Positions 43,998-52,437 of a stretch of DNA of 64,000 nucleotides are shown piece by piece. This DNA is from Roseateles_E sp005503085 (GTDB taxonomy: Bacteria > Pseudomonadota > Gammaproteobacteria > Burkholderiales > Burkholderiaceae_C). The stretch is taken from positions 98,643 through 162,642 of the forward strand of contig NZ_JAQOWX010000001.1 in assembly GCF_028462495.1 (NCBI RefSeq), given 5' to 3'. Position numbers and translations under genes: made by a program. The notes under the pieces are model-generated. The model saw only the letters and a program-made list of their open reading frames with translations. It had not been told where the DNA came from and ran no database searches. Every line of letters starts with the position of its first letter. The first letter of the stretch is position 1.

Positions 43998-44936
43998 ATG
44001 ACGCAAGTTGCTCTCCATCCCATGCTCAATGTCGCCATCAAGGCGGCCCGCGCAGCAGGTTCCATCATCAACCGCGCGTCCCTGGACCTCGACATCCTGA
44101 AGATCAACACCAAGTCGCCCAATGACTTCGTGACCGAGGTGGACCAGGCGGCCGAGAACGCCATCATCGAGATCCTGCTGCAAGCCTACCCCGACCACGG
44201 CATCCTGGCCGAGGAGTCGGGCCGCGAGCATGGCGCCAAGCATTCCGAGTTCGTCTGGATCATCGATCCGCTGGACGGCACGACCAATTTCATCCACGGC
44301 CTGCCGATGTACTGCGTGTCGATTGCGCTGGCGCATCGCGGCGTGGTGCAGCAGGCCGTCGTCTATGACCCGACCCGCAACGACCTGTTCTACGCGACCA
44401 AGGGCCGCGGCGCCTTCCTGAACGACCGCCGCCTGCGCGTTTCCAAGCGCACCCGCATGAGCGACGCGCTGATCGGCACCGGCTTCCCCTTCCGCCGCGG
44501 CGACAACTTCAAGCGCTATCTGAAGATGTTCGAGGAGATCATGCCCTTGTGCGCCGGCCTGCGCCGTCCGGGCGCGGCCGCGCTGGACCTCTGCTATGTG
44601 GCCGCCGGCTACTACGACGCCTTCTTCGAGACCGGCCTGAACCCCTGGGACGTGGCCGCCGGCTCGCTGATCATCACCGAGGCCGGTGGCCTGATCGGCA
44701 ACTTCACCGGCGAGTCCGACTTCATGAACCAGCGCGAAGTGCTGGCCGGTAGCCCCAAGATCTACGGCCAGCTGGTGCCCATCCTGGCGCCTTACAGCCG
44801 CGTGATCAAGGCCGAGGAGGAAGCGGTAGCGGCGGAAGCCAAGCCCAGCGCTGCCGATGTCGTGGCCGCCGAGGTGCTTGCCGAGCCGAAGAAGCGCGCC
44901 TCGGTGCGCATCAAGAAGAGCAGCGACGCCGCCTGA
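43998..44936 (+). CDS. suhB: Inositol-1-monophosphatase family protein SuhB
   Basis: Mg2+-dependent phosphatase that in E. coli also acts as an rRNA antitermination factor with NusA. Metal-site motifs are intact: LAEESGREH and WIIDPLDGTTNFIHG, plus GLNPWDVAAGSLIITEAGG. At 312 aa it carries a roughly 45-residue C-terminal extension, first Ala/Glu-rich and then basic (KKRASVRIKKSS), absent from the 267-aa E. coli protein. TAAAAT (43900-43905) is a possible -10. A strong terminator follows. Confidence 0.93.
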   Translation: MTQVALHPMLNVAIKAARAAGSIINRASLDLDILKINTKSPNDFVTEVDQAAENAIIEILLQAYPDHGILAEESGREHGAKHSEFVWIIDPLDGTTNFIHGLPMYCVSIALAHRGVVQQAVVYDPTRNDLFYATKGRGAFLNDRRLRVSKRTRMSDALIGTGFPFRRGDNFKRYLKMFEEIMPLCAGLRRPGAAALDLCYVAAGYYDAFFETGLNPWDVAAGSLIITEAGGLIGNFTGESDFMNQREVLAGSPKIYGQLVPILAPYSRVIKAEEEAVAAEAKPSAADVVAAEVLAEPKKRASVRIKKSSDAA

Positions 44937-44958
44937 GCGGGCGACGCCCTGCCCCGAC

Positions 44959-44991
44959 AGACAGAGCCCTCGCAAGAGGGCTCTGTCTTTT
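44959..44991 (+). terminator. Rho-independent terminator after suhB
   Basis: AGACAGAGCCCTC (44959-44971) pairs with GAGGGCTCTGTCT (44976-44988) over a GCAA tetraloop, followed by TTT. On the minus strand there is no T-run, so it serves suhB rather than the convergent cupin gene. Confidence 0.85.
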
Positions 44992-45383
44992 CAGGCCTCC
45001 GTCTGGAAGCCGAAGGCCCGCTCGTGCACATAGACCAGCTTGCAGTCCTGCAGATACTGGGCATCGTGGATGCGTCCGGCCGCCACATAGCCGGTCTCGC
45101 CGGCATTCAGCAGCAGCGGCGCGCCATCGGGCAGCAGCGCCCCGCCCTCGCGCCTGAAGAACTGGATGCGCATCCGCCCCTCCACCCCCACGGTCATGTC
45201 GTTACCGGGATGGCTGTGCGGCGGCTCGCTGCTGCCGGCCTCCCAGCGCTCCAGCATCACCTCGACCCCGTCGGGGTTGGCCGGCACGCAGGTCCGCACG
45301 GTGAAGCCCGGCGGCGCATCGGGCACCGCCACATGATGGTCCCAGATCGTGTTTGTCATGGGCTTGCTCGCTTGTGACTGCAT
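44991..45383 (-). CDS. Cupin domain-containing protein
   Basis: 130-aa single-domain cupin. The first motif is represented by WEAGSSEPPHSHPGNDMTVGVEGRM (two His, later Glu) and the second by GYVAAGRIHDAQY (His), enough for a metal site. Function unknown; small cupins of this kind can be sugar isomerase-like or sensory. It begins 11 bp after the TonB receptor with GAGGAG seven bases upstream, so the two form an operon. An alternative start is Met9. Confidence 0.8.
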   Translation of the reverse strand: MQSQASKPMTNTIWDHHVAVPDAPPGFTVRTCVPANPDGVEVMLERWEAGSSEPPHSHPGNDMTVGVEGRMRIQFFRREGGALLPDGAPLLLNAGETGYVAAGRIHDAQYLQDCKLVYVHERAFGFQTEA

Positions 45384-45394
45384 GAAATGTCTCC

Positions 45395-48019
45395 TCAGAA
45401 GCTCATGGTCGCCGACAGCTGGGCGTTGCGGCCCAGGATCGGACGAGCATAGTAGTAGTCGCTGCCGGCCGGCGCCTGCACAAAGCCCGAGCGCGGATTG
45501 CCCTCGGTCAGGCCGACGGTATTGGTCAGATTGCGCACCGCCGCGTTCAAGGTGATGCGGGGCGTCAGCTCATAGCGCAGGCTCAGATTGATGGTCTTGT
45601 AGGCCGGCAGGCGCACCGAGTTGGAGACATCGGCGAAACGGTCACCGACGTAGTGCCAGGCCACGGTAAATTCGCCCTTGCCATCGTTGAAGAACAGGGT
45701 CGGCGCGAGCGTGAAGTTGCGGTCGGGCGTGCGCTCCGGGCGATTGCCCGACCAGCTGGTGGCTTCCTTCAGCAAGGCCTCCAGATCGGTGCCGCTGCCG
45801 CGCAGCACCCGCAGGTTGTTGACACTGAAGCGCGAGCGCTGCAGCACGCCGGTGGCCGCGAACTCGAACCAGCGCAGCGGCCGCCAGCTCACTTCGAATT
45901 CCAGGCCTTGCGACTTCACGCCCTGCAGCATCTCGACCTGGGCGTTGTCCACCTCGGCGCTGTTCGGGTCGCCCTTGAAGTTGGCCTTGTAGAAGGTCAG
46001 CGTGGCGGCGACGTTCCTGGCCTGCATGCGTGCCCCCAGCTCGCCGAACTCGATCTTGGTCACCGGCAGATCGCCGGTGCTCTGGTAGCTCTTGGCGAAT
46101 CGTCCGTAGAGGGCGATATTGTTGTTCAGCAGGTAGTTGCCGCCAACAGTCCAGGAGGGTTCGGTCCAGCGGTTGCGCACCGTCTCGTACTGGCCGTTGT
46201 TCGGATAGGCCCAGTAGTTGTTGGCGATGATGTTGTCCACATCGCAGGCCGCATCGCCCAGCGCGTCGCGATCACAGCCCGGCTTGAAGGCGCCGGGGAT
46301 GGGTTCGTACTCGCCATAGCCGCCGCGCTCCTGCCGATAGCGGAATCGCTCGATGCGCAGGCCGGCGTCCAGGCGCAGGGTGTCGCTGAGCTTGTACTCG
46401 TCGTTCAGGTAGACGGACATCGATCTGTTGCGGTTGCGGTCATTGCTGTCGCCCCAGGTGGAGTGCTCGCGCACACCGTTCTCGGTGTAGGAACCCACCA
46501 CCTTGCCGGCCGGGTCTAGCGCCACCAGATCGACCCGCCTGGCGTGGTTGCGCACATCGCTGACAAAGCGCGCCGACACCGGGCTGCCGCCCTCGCTGCG
46601 CGTGTTGAAGGTCAAGAGGCCGAGACCGAGGCTGTTGCGCTCGGTGTTCCAGCTCAGGCGCATATCGTTGACGAACTCCCGGATGATCTGCTTGTCGGCC
46701 TGCAGCACGTTGTCGGACAGCAGGCCGTTGCCGTTCAGCGCATTGAGCTGCTCGGGGGTGGACAGCACCTCCCCGGTCGAGACGATGCGCACCGCCGGCT
46801 TGCAAGCACCGCCGCAGGCCGGCCCGAAACGGTCCAGCATCTCCTTGATGTAGCCGAACTTGGCCGGGTCCAGCCGGTCGACGGCCGGGCGCAAGCTGCT
46901 ATTGCTGGACGAGAACACCACGCTGGCGGTCACGTCGGAATCGGTGTAGCGGCCCTTGGACGAGAACTTCCAGGCCGGGGCCAGGGCCTTCTCGAAGTGG
47001 TAGCCCAGCGCCAAGGCCTTGTGGTCATAGCCATCGCGCGAGTCCACGGTCTGCGTAAAGGTGCCGGGCACCAGCGATGTGCGCACCGTCTGCACGCCCG
47101 AGTCGAGGCCTATCATGGTGCCGTAGTTGGCGTTCATGCCGGGCAGGCTGCGTGGTTTGTCCTTGCCGATCACGGGAATGGGCAGATAGAACATGGTGTG
47201 GTCACGCATGACTTTGAGGTTCACGCTCCACTCGCCGTCAGTGATCTTGCGGCCGAGATGCGCACGCAGCGTGCCACCCTTGTTGCCGGTGAACTCGGGG
47301 TGGCGCACGCCGTCGTCGACGCGGTAGTAGCCCGACACGCCGCCGAACCAGCCCTCACCCAGGCCACCGGCATAGCGCAGGTCCACCCGGCGCTGCTGGT
47401 AGTCGGAGGTGGTCAGGCGCAGCGCGCCCTCGGGTTTGCCTTTGTTGCGGAAGGTCAGGAAGTTGATCGTGGCGCCGGCGCCGTTGGCGGTCAGGATGGC
47501 CGAGGTGCCACCGCGCACCGCCTCCATGCGGTCGATACCGAGTTCCGACTTGACCAGGCCATCGGCCGACCAGCTCGGGTAGTAGAAGATCGGCAGGCCA
47601 TCCTCCTGCACCTGCACCCAGCGCTGGTTGCCGCCGGACATGCCGCGCACCGAGTAGTTGTTGGACATCTCGCCGGCCGAGGCCTCGATATACATGCCCG
47701 GCACCAGCTCCATGGCCTCGGCCGCCGAGTACGGCGCCTTGCGGTCCAAGGCCTCGCGGTCGGCCACCGTCACCGCCACCGAGCTCTCGCGCACCGTGCG
47801 GTTCAGCCCGGTGCTGCCGGTCACGACGACGCGGTCCAGCTGATTGGTCGACTCGTCCTTGGCCTTCTCATCCGGCTTGGCCTCGACCTGCTGGGCCAGC
47901 GCCGGCAGGGCCGCCAGTTGCAGCACGGCGGCGGCCAGCCAGCTCGCGCGCAGCTTGAAACGATTCGATTCCTGGCCGCAAAGCGGGGGCTGCGGCTGAT
48001 GTCCAACTCTCTTCTTCAT
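45395..48019 (-). CDS. TonB-dependent outer-membrane receptor
   Basis: Outer-membrane active transporter of 874 aa. A long signal peptide ends near ALPALAQ; then the plug domain (DRVVVTGS, SAAEAMELVPGMYIEASAGEMSNNYSVRG-type segment, GIDRMEAVRGGTSAIL) and the 22-strand barrel ending in Phe (LSATMSF). The C-terminal YYYARPILGRN is typical of carbohydrate-type receptors of Xanthomonas and Caulobacter. The substrate is unknown; position just after the sugar operon suggests an oligosaccharide or glycoside. Start: ATG 48019 with GGAGAC upstream. The 167-bp gap to glk could hold its own promoter; none was clear. Confidence 0.9.
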   Translation of the reverse strand: MKKRVGHQPQPPLCGQESNRFKLRASWLAAAVLQLAALPALAQQVEAKPDEKAKDESTNQLDRVVVTGSTGLNRTVRESSVAVTVADREALDRKAPYSAAEAMELVPGMYIEASAGEMSNNYSVRGMSGGNQRWVQVQEDGLPIFYYPSWSADGLVKSELGIDRMEAVRGGTSAILTANGAGATINFLTFRNKGKPEGALRLTTSDYQQRRVDLRYAGGLGEGWFGGVSGYYRVDDGVRHPEFTGNKGGTLRAHLGRKITDGEWSVNLKVMRDHTMFYLPIPVIGKDKPRSLPGMNANYGTMIGLDSGVQTVRTSLVPGTFTQTVDSRDGYDHKALALGYHFEKALAPAWKFSSKGRYTDSDVTASVVFSSSNSSLRPAVDRLDPAKFGYIKEMLDRFGPACGGACKPAVRIVSTGEVLSTPEQLNALNGNGLLSDNVLQADKQIIREFVNDMRLSWNTERNSLGLGLLTFNTRSEGGSPVSARFVSDVRNHARRVDLVALDPAGKVVGSYTENGVREHSTWGDSNDRNRNRSMSVYLNDEYKLSDTLRLDAGLRIERFRYRQERGGYGEYEPIPGAFKPGCDRDALGDAACDVDNIIANNYWAYPNNGQYETVRNRWTEPSWTVGGNYLLNNNIALYGRFAKSYQSTGDLPVTKIEFGELGARMQARNVAATLTFYKANFKGDPNSAEVDNAQVEMLQGVKSQGLEFEVSWRPLRWFEFAATGVLQRSRFSVNNLRVLRGSGTDLEALLKEATSWSGNRPERTPDRNFTLAPTLFFNDGKGEFTVAWHYVGDRFADVSNSVRLPAYKTINLSLRYELTPRITLNAAVRNLTNTVGLTEGNPRSGFVQAPAGSDYYYARPILGRNAQLSATMSF

Positions 48020-48186
48020 GCTTTGTCTCCGTGGGTCGGTTGTTGCTTGAATGAACTGCATCGATGAAAAACAACGGGCAAAGAAACATCCCTGCAGGGC
48101 CGCGGACGGCCTCGCATCGGTACTTCGGGAAGTAACACGGTCGCGCCCAGCCCCGGGCGCACCGCGTGGTGCTCAGTGCGGCGGGC

Positions 48187-49173
48187 TCATAGCGCTCGAC
48201 TCGCTCCGAGCAGGGCCGGCGGCTCCTGGCTCGCGATCACATAGGAGGGCACCTCGTGCATATAGCCGGCCAGGCGCCCCTTGGCCTCGAAACGCTGGCG
48301 GAAGTCCGAGCCGATGAAGCGCTCGGCCCCCAGGCGCGGCACGATGCCGCCGCCGATGTAGAGGCCGCCACGGGCCCCCAGCGACAGCACCAGATCGCCG
48401 GCCACATCGCCCAGCAAGGCGCAGAACAGGGCCAGCGCCTCGGCGCTTGGCGGCTCGCCGGCCAGGGCCTGCTGCACGACCTCGGCCGGGCTGGGCTCTG
48501 CCGGCAAGGGCTGGCCATCGAGCTCGGCGATGGCCCGGCGCAGATTGGCAAGACCTGGCCCCGACAGCACCCGCTCGGCCGAGACGCGCCCGAAGCGCCG
48601 GCGCAGCCGCTCCAGCAGCGCCGCCTCGCGCTCGTTCTGCGGTGCCAGGCCGACATGGCCGCCCTCGGTCTGCAAGGCCGTCCACTGCCCGTCGCCTTGG
48701 GGGATCAGGCCCGAGACGCCCAGGCCGGTGCCCGGCCCTATCACCGCCAGCGGCCCCAGCGCGCCGCGGCTCGGCCCGCCCACATGCCAGAAGTCCGGCT
48801 CGGGCAGCGCCGGTATCGCCAGCGCCAGCGCGGTGAAGTCGTTCAGCACCACCAGGCGCTGCAAACCCAGCTGCCGGGCCAGAGCCTGGGCCGAGAAGGC
48901 CCAGTCGCGGTTGGTCAGGCGCACCCGGTCGTCCAGCACCGCGCTGGCCACGCCCAGCGCCGCCTGGGTCGGCCGCGCCGCGCCGGCCGCGGCCAGGCCT
49001 TGCAGATAGCGACCCAGGCAGTCGCCCAGATCGCGGTGCGCATCGCAGGCCAGGGTCTGCACATGCTGGATCGCCGCGCCGGCGCCGTCCTGCCAGCCCA
49101 GGCGCACATGGGTACCGCCCACATCGGCCAGCAGCCGGGCCGCACGGGGGTTGCGGATGCCGATCTCGATCAT
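48187..49173 (-). CDS. glk: Glucokinase
   Basis: ATP-dependent glucose kinase of the Glk family (not ROK), 328 aa, cytoplasmic. Motifs: LLADVGGTHVRLGW phosphate loop, VVLNDFTALALAIPAL with the catalytic Asp, VIGPGTGLGVSGL and TEGGHVGLAPQ. It is the last gene of the twelve-gene sugar operon, overlapping the preceding dehydrogenase gene by ATGA, and would phosphorylate glucose released from the imported substrate. Confidence 0.93.
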   Translation of the reverse strand: MIEIGIRNPRAARLLADVGGTHVRLGWQDGAGAAIQHVQTLACDAHRDLGDCLGRYLQGLAAAGAARPTQAALGVASAVLDDRVRLTNRDWAFSAQALARQLGLQRLVVLNDFTALALAIPALPEPDFWHVGGPSRGALGPLAVIGPGTGLGVSGLIPQGDGQWTALQTEGGHVGLAPQNEREAALLERLRRRFGRVSAERVLSGPGLANLRRAIAELDGQPLPAEPSPAEVVQQALAGEPPSAEALALFCALLGDVAGDLVLSLGARGGLYIGGGIVPRLGAERFIGSDFRQRFEAKGRLAGYMHEVPSYVIASQEPPALLGASRAL

Positions 49174-50333
49174 GGGAGCACCCCCTCGGTGTCCAGTGCG
49201 GTCCAGACGCTGCCGGCGCGATCGCTGGCCAGCATGGCCTCGATGAAAGCCAGGCCGGCGACGCCGTCCTCGGCCGTCGTCAGCCAGCGGCTGCCGATGT
49301 CCGGCGCCCGGCCCTCGCGGCGCGCACGTATCTGTTCGGCCGCATCGCGGTAGAGCTGGGCAAAAGCCTCCAGATAGCCCTCGGGATGGCCGGCCGGCAG
49401 CCGGGTGGCGGCCCGAGCCTCGGCGCTGCTCGCACGCCCACGGCTCAGGCGCCGGCTCGCGCCGCCCAGTGTGGTGAGCAGCAGCTCGTCGGGTCGCTCC
49501 TGCGCGAACTCCAGGCCGGCGCGGCTGCCCCAGATGCGCAGGCGCAGCGCGTTCTCGCAGCCGGCCGCCACCTGGCTGGCCCAGAGCATGCCGCGCACAC
49601 CGCCGGGAAAGCGCAGCATGGCCTGGGCATGGTCGTCCAGCCGACGGCCCGGCACCAGGCGACTCAGCTCGGCACACACCGCCTCGGCGCGCAGACCGCT
49701 GACGAAGCAGGCCAGGTGATAGGCATGGCTGCCGATATCGGCCAGCGCGCCGGCCGGCCCGGCCAGCGCCGGGTCGCAGCGCCAGGCTGCCTGCTTGTGG
49801 CCCTGCGCTTCGATCGCTTCGGTCAGCCAGTCCTGCGCATACTCGACCTGGATCAGGCGCAGCGTGCCGAGCTCGCCGGCCGCCACCAGGGCCCGGGCCT
49901 CACGCACCATCGCATAGCCGCTATAGGTCTGGGTCAGGCACAGCAGGCGCTCGCGCCGCCGCGCCAGCGCGGCCAGCGCGCGGGCCTCGGCCAGCGAGGT
50001 GGCCAGCGGCTTGTCGCAGATCACATCGATGCCCGCCTCCAGGAAAGCCGTGGCCACCGGCGCATGCAGATGATTCGGCGTGACGATGGCCACCGCGTCA
50101 ATGCCGTCGGGCCGCTCGGCCTCGGCCGCAGCCATCTGCTGCCAGCTGGCATAGCTGCGCGCCGGATCGAGGCCCAGCTCGCGGGCGCTGGCGGCGGCAC
50201 GCTCGGGCTCGCTGGACAGGGCGCCGGCCACCAGCTGCCACTGCCCATCGAGGCGCGCCGCAATGCGGTGAACGCCGCCGATGAAAGCGCCCTGCCCGCC
50301 GCCGACCATGCCCAGCTTTAATGGCTTGTTCAT
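49170..50333 (-). CDS. Gfo/Idh/MocA family oxidoreductase (third dehydrogenase of the operon)
   Basis: NAD(P)-dependent sugar dehydrogenase-type protein of 387 aa. Rossmann motif MVGGGQGAFIGGVHRIAA; the conserved catalytic lysine in VICDKPLATS; and DIGSHAYHLACFVSG with the usual Asp/His of the active site. This subgroup (GGGxGAFIG start) is often found next to TIM-barrel isomerase genes. A role in oxidising or reducing a sugar at C3 is inferred from context and relatives such as ThuB. Coupled by ATGA on both sides. Confidence 0.85.
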   Translation of the reverse strand: MNKPLKLGMVGGGQGAFIGGVHRIAARLDGQWQLVAGALSSEPERAAASARELGLDPARSYASWQQMAAAEAERPDGIDAVAIVTPNHLHAPVATAFLEAGIDVICDKPLATSLAEARALAALARRRERLLCLTQTYSGYAMVREARALVAAGELGTLRLIQVEYAQDWLTEAIEAQGHKQAAWRCDPALAGPAGALADIGSHAYHLACFVSGLRAEAVCAELSRLVPGRRLDDHAQAMLRFPGGVRGMLWASQVAAGCENALRLRIWGSRAGLEFAQERPDELLLTTLGGASRRLSRGRASSAEARAATRLPAGHPEGYLEAFAQLYRDAAEQIRARREGRAPDIGSRWLTTAEDGVAGLAFIEAMLASDRAGSVWTALDTEGVLP

Positions 50334-51400
50334 GCTTCGCTCCCCAGGCCCAGGCCCAGCATTTGGCGCAGCTCGGCGCGCGGCGTCTGCGCATCGGCGA
50401 AATCGTCAAAAGCCCGGCCGGCCACGCGGATGAGGTGGCGGCGGATGAAATCGGCCCCCTCGCGTGCACCGTCTTCCGGGTGCTTGAGGCAGCACTCCCA
50501 CTCCAGCACCGCCCAGCCCGGGTAGTCGTGCCGGGCCAGCTTGGAGAAGATCGCGCCGAAATCGATCTGCCCGTCGCCCAGCGAGCGGAAGCGCCCGGCC
50601 CGCTCCAGCCAGGGCGCATAGCCGCCGTAGACGCCTTGCCGACCGTTCGGACGGAACTCGGCATCCTTGACATGGAAGGCGCGTATGCGGGCGTGGTAGA
50701 TGTCGATGAAGGCCAGGTAGTCGAGCTGCTGCAGCAGCAGATGGCTGGGGTCGTAGAGGATGTGGGCGCGCGGATGCTGGTCGACGGCATCGAGAAAGCG
50801 CTCGAACGTCAGGCCGTCGAACAGGTCCTCGCCGGGATGCAGCTCGTAGCAGACATCGACGCCGGCCTCGTCAAAGGCATCGAGCACCGGCCGCCAGCGC
50901 CGCGCCAGCTCGGCAAACGCCTCTTCGATCAGGCCGGCCGGCCGCTGTGGCCAGGGATAGAGATAGGGCCAGGCCAGCGCACCGGAGAAGGTGGCATGGG
51001 CTTGCAGGCCCAGCCGCGCCGAGGCGCGCGCCGCGAGCCTGAGCTGCTGCTGCGCCCAGGCGCTGCGCTGGGCCGCATCGCCGCGCACCGCCGGCGCGGC
51101 AAAGCCGTCGAACTGGCGCTCATAGGCCGGATGCACGGCGATCAGCTGGCCCTGCAGATGGGTGGACAGCTCGCTGATCTGCAAACCCTGCTCGGCCAGC
51201 CGGCCGCGCAGCTCGTCGCAATAGGTCTGGCTCTCGGCTGCCCGCGCCAGATCGAAGAGGCGCACATCCCAGCTGGGGATCTGCAGCGCCGCGAAACCGA
51301 GGCCGGCCGCCCAGTGGGCCAGATGGTCCAGGCTGTCAAACGGCGGCGCATCGCCGGCGAACTGGGCCAGGAACAGGCCCGGGCCTTGCAGCGTTTTCAT
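50330..51400 (-). CDS. Sugar phosphate isomerase/epimerase-like TIM-barrel protein (356 aa)
   Basis: Xylose-isomerase-like TIM barrel. Likely metal ligands are in order: Glu in VCYELHPGED, Asp in ILYDPSHL, His in AFHVKDAEF and Glu in AVLEWECCLK. The reaction cannot be fixed from sequence; members of this superfamily act as isomerases, epimerases or, with Gfo/Idh partners, as 3-keto-glycoside lyases. The neighbouring gene is such a Gfo/Idh dehydrogenase. Overlaps both neighbours by ATGA. No signal peptide. Confidence 0.85.
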   Translation of the reverse strand: MKTLQGPGLFLAQFAGDAPPFDSLDHLAHWAAGLGFAALQIPSWDVRLFDLARAAESQTYCDELRGRLAEQGLQISELSTHLQGQLIAVHPAYERQFDGFAAPAVRGDAAQRSAWAQQQLRLAARASARLGLQAHATFSGALAWPYLYPWPQRPAGLIEEAFAELARRWRPVLDAFDEAGVDVCYELHPGEDLFDGLTFERFLDAVDQHPRAHILYDPSHLLLQQLDYLAFIDIYHARIRAFHVKDAEFRPNGRQGVYGGYAPWLERAGRFRSLGDGQIDFGAIFSKLARHDYPGWAVLEWECCLKHPEDGAREGADFIRRHLIRVAGRAFDDFADAQTPRAELRQMLGLGLGSEA

Positions 51401-52437
51401 GCCTGGCCCTCCTGCAAGGCGTCGCTCTGGCGCTCGATCAGCTCGGCCTGTTCCAGCAGCCGCAATTGCTCCAGCGGCTCGCCGTCCAGGCGGCGCAGCA
51501 GCAGCTGGCCCAGCTGGCGGCCGGCGCCATGCAGCGAGGCGTAGTAGGTCGACAGCGGCGGCACGAAGAAGGCGCTGACATTGCTGTCGTCGGTGGCCAC
51601 GACCACGGCCTCGCGGCCGGCCTGCCAGCCCAGCTCGGCAAAGGCCGACAGGGCGCCCAGCGCGCCGTACTCATTGGCGCAGACAAAAGCGGTGGGCCGG
51701 GGCTCGAGCCGGGCCAGCTCCAGCACCAGGCGGCGGCCGTCGCTGGCCGACAGGCCCGAGTGCCGGGTCAGTGCCGGGTCTTGCGCCAGCCCGGCCTCCT
51801 GCAAGGCGCGGCGGTGGCCGCGGTCGCGGTGCTGGCTGTACATCAGCTCGGCCGGCGGGTTCAGCATCGCGATGCGGCGGTGGCCGCGCGCGATCAGGCG
51901 CCGGGTCGCGCGGTAGGCCATGTCCTCGTGGTCGGTGTCGTACCAGGGATGGGCCTGCGCCAGCTCGCTGCGGCCATAGCTGACAAAGGGAAAGTCCTGG
52001 GCCAGCAGATAGCGGATGCGCTCGTCCTGCGGCCGGGTCTGGGTCAGCACCAGGCCGTCGACCCGGCGCGCCTCCACCAGCTTGCGCAGGCCGGCCACCG
52101 GGTCCTCGTCGGGCAGCTCGGGCTGCACCACCAGGCTGTAGAAAGTGCCGGCCAGCGCCGCATGCAGGCCCGAGACCAGGGCCATGAAGCCGCTGTCGCT
52201 GAAGTCCTGCTCGGCATTCTCGACCGGCAGCACGATGGACAGCGTGTAGGTCTTGCCGGTGCGCAGCTTGACGCCGGCCAGATTGGGCGTGTAGCCCAGC
52301 TCGCGCGCGGCGGCCTTGACCAGCTCGCGGGTCTCGCGCCGGACCTCGGGGCCGTCCTGCAGCGCCCGCGAGACCGTGCCCAGCGACAGGCCGGTGTGGC
52401 GCATCAGGGTTTTCAAAGTGACTTTGCTATCGCTCAT
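51397..52437 (-). CDS. LacI-family transcriptional regulator
   Basis: 346 aa; N-terminal helix-turn-helix VTLKTLMRHTGLSLGTVSRALQDGPEVRRETRELVKAAARELGYTPN-type region with a hinge helix, then a periplasmic-binding-protein-like sugar sensor domain (about residues 60-340). The start at 52437 is fixed by the ATGA overlap with the glycosidase gene and by the family N-terminus. It lies inside the operon it probably controls, so repression would be autoregulatory; a matching operator core is at 62129-62136. The inducer is unknown. Confidence 0.92.
   Translation of the reverse strand: MSDSKVTLKTLMRHTGLSLGTVSRALQDGPEVRRETRELVKAAARELGYTPNLAGVKLRTGKTYTLSIVLPVENAEQDFSDSGFMALVSGLHAALAGTFYSLVVQPELPDEDPVAGLRKLVEARRVDGLVLTQTRPQDERIRYLLAQDFPFVSYGRSELAQAHPWYDTDHEDMAYRATRRLIARGHRRIAMLNPPAELMYSQHRDRGHRRALQEAGLAQDPALTRHSGLSASDGRRLVLELARLEPRPTAFVCANEYGALGALSAFAELGWQAGREAVVVATDDSNVSAFFVPPLSTYYASLHGAGRQLGQLLLRRLDGEPLEQLRLLEQAELIERQSDALQEGQA

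Noticed and set aside
46544..48067. 507-codon plus-strand frame opposite the TonB receptor
   Set aside because: The receptor has a signal peptide, plug and barrel with the terminal Phe, so the opposite frame is a shadow.
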